Positions 8,544 to 17,001 of a stretch of DNA of 64,000 nt are shown in pieces. The notes beneath the pieces were generated by a model, which was not told where the DNA came from, did not search any database, and saw only the letters and a program-made list of their open reading frames with translations. Origin of the DNA: Cyclobacteriaceae bacterium (GTDB taxonomy: Bacteria; Bacteroidota; Bacteroidia; Cytophagales; Cyclobacteriaceae); the NCBI GenBank assembly GCA_013141055.1, contig JABFRS010000001.1:2046001-2110000 (forward strand), written 5' to 3'. A program made the position numbers and the translations under genes. Each line of letters begins with the position of its first letter. Within the stretch, counting starts at the first letter, position 1.

Positions 8544-9661
8544 GCGATGACTTTGAGGGTGTGTTTTACAAAGTTGGCTTTCTTCCTCAAACTTTCCATA
8601 TCTGCATCAACAATTGTTACGTGACCCATTTTTCTAAAGGGCTTGGTGGCCGCCTTGCCGTAAAGGTGAACGTAGATCCCGGGTACTTTCAAAACTTCTT
8701 CTATGCCTTCATACTTTGCGGGACCGGAGTAACCGTCTTCACCAAGAAGATTTACCATGGCACTTGGTAGAATCATCGAGGTATCGCCTAAAGGCAGGTT
8801 AAGGATGCTCCGAAGATGCTGCTCATACTGGGAAGTTACATTTGCTTCGATGGTTTGGTGACCGCTGTTATGTGGTCGTGGAGCGACTTCATTTACGAGT
8901 ACCTCTCCCGTTTTAGTAACAAACATTTCCACAGCAAGAAGTCCAACCATGTTCAGATCCATGATCACTCTTCTTGCAATCGTGTCAGCCTGCTCAGCTA
9001 TTTCATTTGATATCTGGGCCGGAGAAAAAAGATATTCAACGAGATTAGCTTCCGGGTGAAAGACCATTTCGACTGGTGGGTAAGAAACAATTTCACCTTT
9101 TTCATTGCGGGCAACGATCACAGAAATTTCCTTTTGAAAGCTCACATATTTTTCCAACAACCCGGGAGCATCAAAAGCTTTCTCAAGATCATCTGAAGTA
9201 CGAATCAATTGAACGCCTCTTCCATCATAACCTTCCTTTCCCAGTTTGTTTACAGCTGGAAGAAAATCCTTATGCTTTTTGGCGTCTTCACGATTCTCAA
9301 CCAGGACAAACTCAGATGTTGGTATCTTCCGGTCCTTATAAAATTGCTTTTGAATGCGTTTGTCCTGAATCAACTCAATGATCTGTGGCTGAGGAAATAC
9401 TTTCTTTCCCTGCTGTTCGAGTTTTTTTAGAGCCGCAGTATTAACGTTCTCTATTTCAATAGTAACGATATCACAAGTGGCACCGAAATCAAGTACGGTT
9501 TCATAATCAGTTAATCTTCCATGAGTGAAACTGGCCAATTGTTTACAGGGAGCATTGTGATCAGGATCCAACACTGCAAAATCAATATTCCAATCAATTC
9601 CTTTCTGAATTAACATTCTACCCAATTGACCTCCACCCAGTACTCCGATTTTCTCTTTCAC
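8540..9661 (-). CDS. purK: N5-carboxyaminoimidazole ribonucleotide synthetase PurK
   Basis: A 373-residue ATP-grasp enzyme that carboxylates AIR with bicarbonate and ATP to make N5-CAIR, the substrate of PurE. GVLGGGQLGRMLIQ at residues 6-19 is the PurK N-terminal nucleotide-binding motif; the ATP-grasp core includes GYDGRGVQLI near 160 and the metal-binding LAVEMFVTK and EVAPRPHNSGH around 250-275. The start at 9661 is a GTG. The next minus-strand gene downstream is purE, overlapping by 4 bases. Confidence 0.96.
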   Translation of the reverse strand: MKEKIGVLGGGQLGRMLIQKGIDWNIDFAVLDPDHNAPCKQLASFTHGRLTDYETVLDFGATCDIVTIEIENVNTAALKKLEQQGKKVFPQPQIIELIQDKRIQKQFYKDRKIPTSEFVLVENREDAKKHKDFLPAVNKLGKEGYDGRGVQLIRTSDDLEKAFDAPGLLEKYVSFQKEISVIVARNEKGEIVSYPPVEMVFHPEANLVEYLFSPAQISNEIAEQADTIARRVIMDLNMVGLLAVEMFVTKTGEVLVNEVAPRPHNSGHQTIEANVTSQYEQHLRSILNLPLGDTSMILPSAMVNLLGEDGYSGPAKYEGIEEVLKVPGIYVHLYGKAATKPFRKMGHVTIVDADMESLRKKANFVKHTLKVIA

Positions 9662-9680
9662 GGTTTTAAAAATTCAGGTA

Positions 9681-11657
9681 TTAATCTTTTAGTCTTGCTT
9701 CAATGATCTTATCTCCGACTTCAATTTTATGAACAATCTCCATTCCGGAAATTGTTTCTGCAAAGATGGTATATCTTCCATCAAGATGAGGCGTTGGTGA
9801 ATGGGTGATAAACCATTGTGTTCCTTCTGTATCCTTGCCTGCTGAGGCCATTCCTACCGACCCTGTATTATATTTTCTAAGCGAAAACTCCGATCGGATT
9901 GAATAGTCCTCACCGCCATAGCCATCACCGCGATTGCAACCTGTTTGAATTACAAAATTAGGTACTACTCGATGGAAGAATTTTCCGTCATAATAATTTC
10001 GTTTCACCAGTTCTACAAAATTGATAGCAGATCCAGGTGAATCCTCAATCAACAATTTCAGAACGATAGTTCCCTTACTGGTCTTGATCTCAATTTTCTG
10101 ATCAGAGTTTATGGTCTTTACTGTTTCCCAATCGATTGGGTGATTGAATTTATTCTTCAATGGGGCCGGCTTTTCTCTTCCCTCCAAATATGCAATAGCA
10201 TTTTCCAATGGCTGCAGGGACTCAAGATCCTTGGGAAGGCTCAATTTTGCTTTTGCTTCTTTAAGGAAAGTGATGTCTGTTAACTGCTCTTTGTAATGAA
10301 GATCCTTATTCATTAAGGCACCCGCAATAATTCCACTCACTGCTTCATCACCTTTTGCAATCGCTTTTTTATACACGCCAATAAAAAGTGTTGGATCCAT
10401 GGTGGTAGGTGACGCACTCAACGGAGGATAAACCGTCCAGCCTCCTTGCGCTGATGCCTGTTTCATGAAGTTTCTGTTAATCGATACAATTGCATCTGCA
10501 GCAGAAGTAGTAATTACTTTTTCATTCTTATCATTCAGAAGTTCCTGTGAAAGAAACTCAAATGCCTTTGCCTGATTCGCTCCTTGTGCTTCTCCCAAAG
10601 CTGAAAGCAAATTTGCTTTATAATATGGTGAAGCTGTCTGATAATTGTCTATGATCTCCTGCACAAATCCCTCAGGGGATTCTGACTTTAGCAAAGCCGC
10701 ATAGAGATTCGCTTTTACTCTTGTGTTATTTGCAGACGATATGCTTGGCGAAAGTCTGTTCAACGGCTTCTCAATCTTACTTCTTATTACTTCTGACGCA
10801 GCCACTCTAACCATTTCATCAGGATCTTCCAGTCCTTTGAAAACAATATCCTGAGTTTCCATGAGTGGGAAATTCTGGCAGGCTCTGATTGCACTTATCC
10901 TCACACGAAAATCCTTGTCAGAGATTGAAATTTTATTGATCACAGGCAAGGCCTTTGTTACTTCAATGTGCCGAAACCCAGAGATTGATGCCATCCGCAC
11001 CTCGGGATGAACATCCATCTGCGCTGCGTTGATAAGTCTTTCATTAAAGTTCTCTCCTTCTAACTTTTGCGAACGCGCAAAATAGTTTGCTGCTGCCAAA
11101 CGTGTTTGAAAAGATTTTTTTGAATCGAGATACTCTGAAGCTTTAATTGTTACCGTACTATCCGCCTTCCTTCTGAGGCTTAGCTGATAAAATCCCCTTG
11201 CCTGTCCCTCCTCAATCAAAGTATCTTTTGAGTTGAAGTCGGTTAGAATTTTGATATCCTCCTTTTGAATCGTTTTTCCTAAAGCTTCTAAAACCTCACT
11301 CAAAACATTTCTATCGCTGATTTCAATGGCGGGAATAAGTGCATTTACAGCCTGCGTTCCACCCGTTTGTCCCAGAGAAAATGCCGCGTTTCTTTTCACT
11401 TCATTATCAGGATCTTCCAGTAATGCAGTTCCTAAAGAAAGAGATGCTAAAGAATCCTGAACAGAAGCAAAGGCAAGAGCCGCCTCTCTTCTATAACTTA
11501 CATTCTCCGATCGTAAAAAAATCAATAAGCTGTCCGTTGCTCTTCTGTCTTTAAGATCATAAATTTTTACTATCCCAGCATCAGAAAACTTGTTGGGGGA
11601 CTTGCCAACTGAACATGAAAGCAGAAAAACAAAAGAGAGGAAGAATAGCTTTTGCAT
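9681..11657 (-). CDS. HEAT-repeat lipoprotein with C-terminal cyclophilin-type peptidyl-prolyl isomerase
   Basis: The frame is open further upstream, but the ATG at 11657 gives an N-terminus MQKLFFLSFVFLLSCSVGK with a lipobox cysteine, so this start (658 residues) is preferred; the extension would run into feoB. About residues 40-420 are HEAT-like helical repeats of the kind SYRREAALAFASV, VKRNAAFSLGQTGG and VRMASISGFRHIE. The last about 180 residues form a cyclophilin domain with FHRVVPNFVIQTGCNRGDG and GSVGMASAGKDTEGTQWFI, the active-site signatures. A periplasmic or outer-membrane chaperone/foldase is the likely role, with the HEAT part as the protein-binding scaffold. It starts 30 bases after feoB ends, on the same strand. 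Confidence 0.88.
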   Translation of the reverse strand: MQKLFFLSFVFLLSCSVGKSPNKFSDAGIVKIYDLKDRRATDSLLIFLRSENVSYRREAALAFASVQDSLASLSLGTALLEDPDNEVKRNAAFSLGQTGGTQAVNALIPAIEISDRNVLSEVLEALGKTIQKEDIKILTDFNSKDTLIEEGQARGFYQLSLRRKADSTVTIKASEYLDSKKSFQTRLAAANYFARSQKLEGENFNERLINAAQMDVHPEVRMASISGFRHIEVTKALPVINKISISDKDFRVRISAIRACQNFPLMETQDIVFKGLEDPDEMVRVAASEVIRSKIEKPLNRLSPSISSANNTRVKANLYAALLKSESPEGFVQEIIDNYQTASPYYKANLLSALGEAQGANQAKAFEFLSQELLNDKNEKVITTSAADAIVSINRNFMKQASAQGGWTVYPPLSASPTTMDPTLFIGVYKKAIAKGDEAVSGIIAGALMNKDLHYKEQLTDITFLKEAKAKLSLPKDLESLQPLENAIAYLEGREKPAPLKNKFNHPIDWETVKTINSDQKIEIKTSKGTIVLKLLIEDSPGSAINFVELVKRNYYDGKFFHRVVPNFVIQTGCNRGDGYGGEDYSIRSEFSLRKYNTGSVGMASAGKDTEGTQWFITHSPTPHLDGRYTIFAETISGMEIVHKIEVGDKIIEARLKD

Positions 11658-11686
11658 TAAAAATGTTTTTCGAAAGATAGGAAGAA

Positions 11687-13801
11687 TCAGGAGAGGATCT
11701 GATACACAACAAGGGCAGAAACATACGCCAATCCTGTCATATAGAATAGCTGAATAAGCGGCCATTTCCATCCTTTAGTTTCTCTTTTCACAATGGCTAA
11801 TGTGCTCATGCATTGCATGGCAAACGTATAAAATACCAAAAGTGAGAACCCTACTGCAGGAGTAAATCGCTTCCCTCCTGTCTCAGGATTGATCTCTTCT
11901 TTTAGTCTCTCCTTGATGGTCAGGTGATCGTCTGTGCTCCCCAGGCTATAGATCGTTGCAATGGTGCTGACAAATACTTCCCTGGCAGCAAAAGAGGTTA
12001 TGAGTGCAATTCCAATTTTCCAATCAAACCCCAGTGGACGAATGACAGGCTCCATCCATTTACCCATGATCCCTGCATAAGAATGCTCAAGCTTATAGGC
12101 CGCAACTCTGTTTTCATAACCTTCTTCAGTTAATCTTAAATTCTGTGATTCTGCCTGAACGGTTGCACGAGCATTATCCATAACCTCCTTAGGACCATAA
12201 CTTGCCAACACCCACAGTATAATCGATACCGCTATAATTATTTTTCCAGCTTCAAACACAAAAGCTTTTGTCTTCTCAACGATCGTGTATCCAACATTAG
12301 ACCACTTAGGCATGCGGTATGTTGGCATCTCCATAATTAGATAGCTGCGTTCATTGACCTTGATCATTATTTTCATGAGCAATGCGGTGAACAGCACACC
12401 AACAAAACCAAGAAGATACAAGCCCATCAAAGCGATGCCCTGAAGGCTGATGATTCCAAAGACTCTTTCTTCCGGAACAATCAACGCGACCAGAATTGCA
12501 AACACTGGCAGTCGCGCAGAACAACTCATCAATGGAGTAACAAAAATAGTTATGAGGCGATCCTTCCAATTGTCGATTGTGCGCGTCGCCATGATCGCTG
12601 GTATAGCACATGCAAGACCTGACATCAGAGGGACAACACTACGACCACTCATTCCAAACTTCCTCATGATCTTATCCATCAGGAAAACTACCCGTGACAT
12701 ATATCCGGTCTCTTCAAGAATGGAGATAAAAGCAAAGAGTATGGCGATCTGAGGAATGAAGATGACAATTCCTCCAATACCCGGCACAATTCCGCTGGAG
12801 ATCAACTCGAACAATGGGCCTTCCGGCAAATGCTTTGTTAGAAAACTACTGAGATCCGCAAATCCTCTATCAATAGCGTCCATTGGAATTTGTGCTAATG
12901 CAAATACCGATTGAAAGATGAGGAACAGCAGGGAAAAGAAAATCAGGTAGCCCCAGATCTTATGTGTCAGTATCTTATCAAGCTTGTTGGAAAATCCTTT
13001 CCATTCATGGCCTGCTGATTTTATGATGACAGAATCCAGGACTTCCTGAATAAATCCATAACGATGAATGGTTTCTGCGCCCTGATACTTATGTGGGAAG
13101 AAATTCTTTTGTGTTTCAATGGTTTTTATAAACTCGCGATTCTCCTTTGAAAGGAAAACAAGATTCTGGGGCTGTTGAATATATTGAAATGCCTCATAAG
13201 AAGTTGATAGATTGAAATGCTTTTGAATTTCATTCAACGCATCATTTATTTCAGCGAGAGGTTGAAAGATTTTTCTTTGTGAGGGGATTGCTTCGGAAAG
13301 AAGTTGCTTTTTTAACTCATCAAGACCAAACCCTTGACGAGCATTGATCATGACAACCGGTATATCAAGTTGCTTTGATAATTTCTTCACATCAAGACTC
13401 AACCCGGATTTTGCAGCAAGGTCCATCATGTTGAGTGCAAGCACTACTGGCAGACCAAGATCAATCAATTGAGTTAAAAGAAGAAGGCAGTTCTTTAGAT
13501 TGGTCGCATCAGCAATCACTGCAATACGATCAGGAAAGTTCTCATCATTTTTATTCGTGAGAATTTCTACTACAATCTTTTCATCCAGCGTACGTGGATA
13601 CAAGCTGTAGATACCCGGCAAGTCAATGATCTCCGCACTGGTATGATCATCCAGCTGACAGAAGCCCATGCGTTTATCAACGGTGATCCCTGGAAAGTTT
13701 CCGATTTTTTGATTGAGTCCTGTTAGTTGATTAAATAAAGATGACTTACCCGAATTAGGTTTACCCACCAATGCAATCTTCAGTCTTCGTTCGGCAGCCA
13801 T
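11687..13801 (-). CDS. feoB: Ferrous iron transporter FeoB
   Basis: The 704-residue protein has the FeoB layout. An N-terminal G-domain carries GKPNSGKSS (residues 12-20), the switch threonine in NFPGITVDK, DLPGIYSL and NMMD. A helical spacer and a polytopic membrane part of two Gate-type repeats follow. The FeoB core contains GLACAIPAIMATRT and FAAREVFVST, including the cysteine and the conserved arginine-glutamate pair. It takes up ferrous iron across the inner membrane. Its ATG shares one base with the feoA stop (TGATG), giving translational coupling. Confidence 0.97.
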   Translation of the reverse strand: MAAERRLKIALVGKPNSGKSSLFNQLTGLNQKIGNFPGITVDKRMGFCQLDDHTSAEIIDLPGIYSLYPRTLDEKIVVEILTNKNDENFPDRIAVIADATNLKNCLLLLTQLIDLGLPVVLALNMMDLAAKSGLSLDVKKLSKQLDIPVVMINARQGFGLDELKKQLLSEAIPSQRKIFQPLAEINDALNEIQKHFNLSTSYEAFQYIQQPQNLVFLSKENREFIKTIETQKNFFPHKYQGAETIHRYGFIQEVLDSVIIKSAGHEWKGFSNKLDKILTHKIWGYLIFFSLLFLIFQSVFALAQIPMDAIDRGFADLSSFLTKHLPEGPLFELISSGIVPGIGGIVIFIPQIAILFAFISILEETGYMSRVVFLMDKIMRKFGMSGRSVVPLMSGLACAIPAIMATRTIDNWKDRLITIFVTPLMSCSARLPVFAILVALIVPEERVFGIISLQGIALMGLYLLGFVGVLFTALLMKIMIKVNERSYLIMEMPTYRMPKWSNVGYTIVEKTKAFVFEAGKIIIAVSIILWVLASYGPKEVMDNARATVQAESQNLRLTEEGYENRVAAYKLEHSYAGIMGKWMEPVIRPLGFDWKIGIALITSFAAREVFVSTIATIYSLGSTDDHLTIKERLKEEINPETGGKRFTPAVGFSLLVFYTFAMQCMSTLAIVKRETKGWKWPLIQLFYMTGLAYVSALVVYQILS

Positions 13802-14034
13802 CAGTCGAGGATAGAAATTGTATTGGCTTCTTCAAGTCTCAATGAAACATCAAAACCCGAAACATTCACACAGACCGGATCTCCGAATGGAGCTGAAAAA
13901 TTAAACCTCACTACGGTGCCGGGAAGAAATCCCATCTCAAGCAATTTCACTGAAAGTGGTTCATCTGTAAATCCTGATATAACCGCGGTTTCGCCAGGTT
14001 TCATAAGGGCTACCGATTTCAGAATTGCTGTCAA
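13801..14034 (-). CDS. feoA: Ferrous iron transport protein FeoA
   Basis: A 77-residue SH3-like cytosolic protein that assists FeoB. It has the family's KPGETAVISGF opening, then LLEMGFLPGTVVRF and the C-terminal VSLRLEEANTISI. The open frame begins at a TTG at 14034; an ATG at 14004 (before KPGETAV) is an alternative and would leave a 30-base longer leader. The TTG start keeps the residues usually found in front of that motif, so I kept it without being sure. It is fused to feoB by a TGATG overlap. I did not find a convincing Fur box in the AT-rich 60 bases upstream. Confidence 0.9.
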   Translation of the reverse strand: MTAILKSVALMKPGETAVISGFTDEPLSVKLLEMGFLPGTVVRFNFSAPFGDPVCVNVSGFDVSLRLEEANTISILD

Positions 14035-14126
14035 AACTTATTTAGATTAAATTTAAACAGGCGAATATAAGATGGCTCCTAGAATTTTCATGCGCTGGAA
14101 ACAGTTTTTACTCCTGAATAATCACA

Positions 14127-14273
14127 ATGAAAAAGAAGGATAAAAAGAAAGAGGTCAAAAAAACGAAGGAGGCTAAAAAGGTCTTACCAGATGAAGACGC
14201 AAAAGAATCAAAGCAATTTGATTTTGGCGGATTGCCAGCCCGAGACCTGAAAAAGAATTTGGGTTGCGGTTGA
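14127..14273 (+). CDS. Small lysine-rich protein, 48 residues, unknown function
   Basis: An ATG at 14127 opens a 48-residue frame. The N-terminal half is extremely lysine-rich (MKKKDKKKEVKKTKEAKK) and the C-terminal half, FDFGGLPARDLKKNLGCG, is well structured and ends in a Gly-Cys-Gly tail. The ending resembles short Bacteroidota proteins I have seen with a conserved DLKKNLGCG tail, but this recollection was not checked. It is alone between divergent feoA and a minus-strand gene and is followed by a short terminator-like hairpin at 14337-14356. A terminal cysteine two residues from the end could be a site for metal binding or modification. Confidence 0.6.
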   Translation: MKKKDKKKEVKKTKEAKKVLPDEDAKESKQFDFGGLPARDLKKNLGCG

Positions 14274-14336
14274 TTAATGACCAACTCACCCAATTAGAGA
14301 AATTTTCGAATTGTTTAAGGGAAGAAAGTCCCACAA

Positions 14337-14356
14337 GCACTGAAAAGTGCCTTTTT
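14337..14356 (+). terminator. Short terminator-like hairpin after the 48-residue gene
   Basis: GCACT (14337-14341), a GAAA tetraloop and AGTGC (14346-14350) are followed by CTTTTT. The stem is only five pairs, but the stable tetraloop and T run make a weak intrinsic terminator plausible. Confidence 0.5.
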
Positions 14357-14376
14357 AACGTGTTTTTTGGAAGGGT

Positions 14377-14574
14377 CTAAACTGACACCCGAGAGCTCTT
14401 GTCCGAACGCAAGGCTAGACGGATCTGCTCCATCGCCTGTTGTCTGAATCGTCTGCTGTCAGTTGCCTGCTCTTGCTTCAGTACTTCCTTGATGTACGTC
14501 AGCACCTTCTCCATCTGGACATGATCCATGGCGTCCAGGGACTCCAGAATGGCAAGTTTGCGCATTGTTTTCAT
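14377..14574 (-). CDS. Small hypothetical protein (65 residues)
   Basis: Starting at the ATG at 14574, the product begins MKTMRKLAILESLDAMD and is one helical, charged domain (VQMEKVLTYIKEVLKQEQ, then RRFRQQAMEQIRLALRS) with no membrane segment. The frame stays open up to 14655 but that extension has no helical character and I left it out. The composition suggests a small regulatory or antitoxin-like protein; no partner toxin lies beside it. An ATG two codons further in is an equally possible start. No name is justified. Confidence 0.5.
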   Translation of the reverse strand: MKTMRKLAILESLDAMDHVQMEKVLTYIKEVLKQEQATDSRRFRQQAMEQIRLALRSDKSSRVSV

Positions 14575-14732
14575 ATACGTAGTGGTTGTACAAATAACGT
14601 AAATTAAACCCTTGGGGTTCAAGCGATAACGGTGCAATTCACGCAAAGGCAACAAAGACGTAATGTTTACCTGCAGATTAAAAAATTCAAGGCCTTATGG
14701 GGAGCGTCTGACTTGAAGTGATGCTTTATGTG

Positions 14733-15110
14733 TTAGGAATAAAATTCCTGAAGTGACCCAAAATACTCTTCGTTCCAGCCTGAAACTATATCCTCAAAGT
14801 CTTCATCAGGAATGTTTGTGTGATTAAGCTCAACGGATGTTCCCTGTTTATGCGGATGAAGTGTGATGGTAACAATGGAAGGTTCTTCCTGCTCACCAAA
14901 ATACCATTGCTGAACAATCTTTTTTCCGGGATCAAATTCCAGATTCTTTCCCGTGATACTTCCATCCCAAAGTGAAAACTCTGCACCTGCGTCAAGGGAC
15001 ATTTCTGCTGGTTCACCCGTCCAAAGTTGAATCGTTGCCGGAATGGTCAATGCATGAAATACTTCCTCCGGTGGAGCTTCCAGTAAGTAATACTTTTTAA
15101 AATCTTTCAT
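14733..15110 (-). CDS. SRPBCC (AHSA1/START-like) domain protein
   Basis: A 125-residue single-domain protein with the Bet v1/START-like helix-grip fold. The pattern EAPPEEVFHALT...IQLWTGEPAEM near the start is the AHSA1 opening, and KIVQQWYFGE plus the C-terminal SGWNEEYFGSLQEFY helix close the cavity. The ATG at 15110 was preferred over a TTG three codons upstream. Such proteins bind hydrophobic ligands or act as co-chaperones; which ligand is not evident. Nothing nearby clearly belongs with it. Confidence 0.75.
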   Translation of the reverse strand: MKDFKKYYLLEAPPEEVFHALTIPATIQLWTGEPAEMSLDAGAEFSLWDGSITGKNLEFDPGKKIVQQWYFGEQEEPSIVTITLHPHKQGTSVELNHTNIPDEDFEDIVSGWNEEYFGSLQEFYS

Positions 15111-15244
15111 CGGCTGCAAAGTAACTTTGAACAGTTAGAAATCTATGAATAATGTTCTGAAAAGAAAGGAAGAAGACAATCCTTTTCTGCTCTTTCCTTT
15201 AGCATCGTAATTTTCCCTAACTTTTCAATTCATTACCCAAAGCT

Positions 15245-15940
15245 ATGAGCAAATTACACATCACCATCCTGTATATATTCTTTGTTTTTTCCCTCTTACT
15301 GTATGGTTGTGGTGGTGGAAACGCCAGCAAGCAATCTGAAAATTCCGAGGCATTTGACTCTGTTACGCTGTCTGCTTATTCAGGCAACACTTCCATTGGA
15401 GTAACTCATTCGGTAAAAGATTACCAGGAATGGTTAAAGATTTATTCCAGCACTGCGGATCCCGAATCAAGAATCAGTATTTACACAAATCCTGAAGATC
15501 CTAATGTCATCACGGTATTTGAATTGACAAAGAGTCACGATGAGGCTAAAAATTTATTTAATGCCGATGGTTTAAAAGAAGGAATGACATTGGCAGGTGT
15601 CTCTTCAACACCGGTCGTTCGATTTTATGATATAAAATATTTCGCGACAGGAAAAACAGATAAAATGTATTGCATCATTTTGTCCCATGCTGTCGCGGAT
15701 TATGCCATATGGAAAAAATTCTTCGATGAGGATGAACCGATTCATAACGAAGCAGGCCTTGATCTTCTTTCGATCTCAACTAATGCAGAAGATCCGAACA
15801 TCGTGAACGTCATGTTCGCAACAAACGACGTCAAGAAAGCAAAGGACCTTATCAATTCGAGTGATTTGAAAAAAAGAATGACTGAATCAGGAGTGCAGTC
15901 GGAACCCATACTGACGGTGTTAAAAACCACCAAGGAATAA
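15245..15940 (+). CDS. Lipoprotein with two tandem ferredoxin-like (ABM-type) domains
   Basis: The 231-residue product begins with a signal sequence ending LLYGCGGG (lipobox cysteine at about residue 22). The rest consists of two copies of the same about 90-residue unit: GVTHSVKDYQEWLKIYSS ... EDPNVITVFELTKSHDEAKN ... GVSSTPVVRFYD and ILSHAVADYAIWKKFFDE ... EDPNIVNVMFATNDVKKAKD ... GVQSEPILTVLK. The pattern resembles dimeric alpha/beta-barrel domains, where two units would form an intrachain dimer. Function is unknown. It lies 7 bases before a Gfo/Idh/MocA oxidoreductase on the same strand. Confidence 0.7.
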   Translation: MSKLHITILYIFFVFSLLLYGCGGGNASKQSENSEAFDSVTLSAYSGNTSIGVTHSVKDYQEWLKIYSSTADPESRISIYTNPEDPNVITVFELTKSHDEAKNLFNADGLKEGMTLAGVSSTPVVRFYDIKYFATGKTDKMYCIILSHAVADYAIWKKFFDEDEPIHNEAGLDLLSISTNAEDPNIVNVMFATNDVKKAKDLINSSDLKKRMTESGVQSEPILTVLKTTKE

Positions 15941-15947
15941 AGAAAGT

Positions 15948-17000
15948 ATGAGTTCTAAACCAATTGTAACATCAATACTCTCTTACGGGATGTCGGGAGA
16001 AATCTTTCACGCCCCGCTACTGGATGTTCATAAGGGGTTCACCTTAAAAAGCATTTTACAAAGGACAACTGATAAATCCAGACAGTATTACCCTTCCGTA
16101 AAGGTTGCAAGAAGTCTTGAAGAAGTTCTAAATGATAGTGAAGTTGAACTTGTCGTGGTCAACACACCCAATGACACCCATTACGATTACACTGTAAAAG
16201 CTCTTGAAGCCGGCAAACATGTTATTGTTGAAAAACCATTCACAAATACAAGTTCCGATGCCGCGGAGTTGATCGCATTAGCCAAAAAAAAGAAACTTAC
16301 TCTATCCGTATTTCAAAGCAGGAGATGGGACGGAGCCTTCATGACTCTTAAAAAAATAATTTCTTCTGGATCGGTAGGGAAGATTGTAGAGTTTGAAGCT
16401 CATTATGATCGATTCAGAAATTATATAGCTCCAAATACATGGAAAGAGGAACCCGGTCCTGGGTCAGGTATTCTTTATAATCTTGGATCTCACATGCTTG
16501 ATCAGGTGCTGGTTTTATTTGGTAAACCAAAGTCAGTAAGCGCCATCATTGGAATACAAAGACCTGGCGGGAAAGTAGAAGACTTTTACGATTTACGATT
16601 GATTTACGAAGGCATGAATGTTATTGTAAAGTCAAGCTATCTTGTTCGTGAACCAGGTCCGTTTTACACGTTGCATGGAGTGAATGGATCATTCGTTAAG
16701 TATGGAATTGATCCACAGGAAGAGGCGTTAAAAATTCATCAAATACCAGGAAGTGCTGGCTGGGGAACTGAAGCAGAAAAATTCTGGGGCAAGTTGAATA
16801 CAGAGATCGATGGAGCTCACTTTGAAGGAAAGATTGAAACCCTTCCGGGAAATTATCTCGGGTTCTATCAGAACATCTACGAAGTGATTCGGGAGAACAA
16901 AGAGCTTGAAGTAAGACCAGAACAAGCTATGCAAGTCATTCAACTTATTGAGGCCGCAATTAAAAGCAATCTGGAAAAAAGAGTCATCAAAGTCGATTGA
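15948..17000 (+). CDS. Gfo/Idh/MocA family oxidoreductase
   Basis: A 350-residue cytosolic NAD(P)-dependent dehydrogenase. The N-terminal Rossmann fold has GMSGEIFHAPLLDVHKGF near residue 14, VVVNTPNDTHYDY near 70 and the hallmark EKPF near 95. The C-terminal substrate domain follows, with GSGILYNLGSHMLDQVL near 175. The EKP lysine, the usual catalytic/NAD-contact residue, is present. This subgroup acts on sugars or sugar-like substrates, but the substrate cannot be read here. It begins 7 bases after the two-domain lipoprotein gene and is probably co-transcribed with it. Confidence 0.88.
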   Translation: MSSKPIVTSILSYGMSGEIFHAPLLDVHKGFTLKSILQRTTDKSRQYYPSVKVARSLEEVLNDSEVELVVVNTPNDTHYDYTVKALEAGKHVIVEKPFTNTSSDAAELIALAKKKKLTLSVFQSRRWDGAFMTLKKIISSGSVGKIVEFEAHYDRFRNYIAPNTWKEEPGPGSGILYNLGSHMLDQVLVLFGKPKSVSAIIGIQRPGGKVEDFYDLRLIYEGMNVIVKSSYLVREPGPFYTLHGVNGSFVKYGIDPQEEALKIHQIPGSAGWGTEAEKFWGKLNTEIDGAHFEGKIETLPGNYLGFYQNIYEVIRENKELEVRPEQAMQVIQLIEAAIKSNLEKRVIKVD

Positions 17001-17001
17001 C

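Noticed and set aside
9681-11771. The longer N-terminus of the HEAT/cyclophilin protein
   Set aside because: It would overlap the feoB end and hide the signal peptide; the ATG at 11657 gives a proper lipoprotein start.
14035-14100. A Fur box in front of feoA
   Set aside because: The region is AT-rich and has no 19-base inverted repeat close to the usual consensus.
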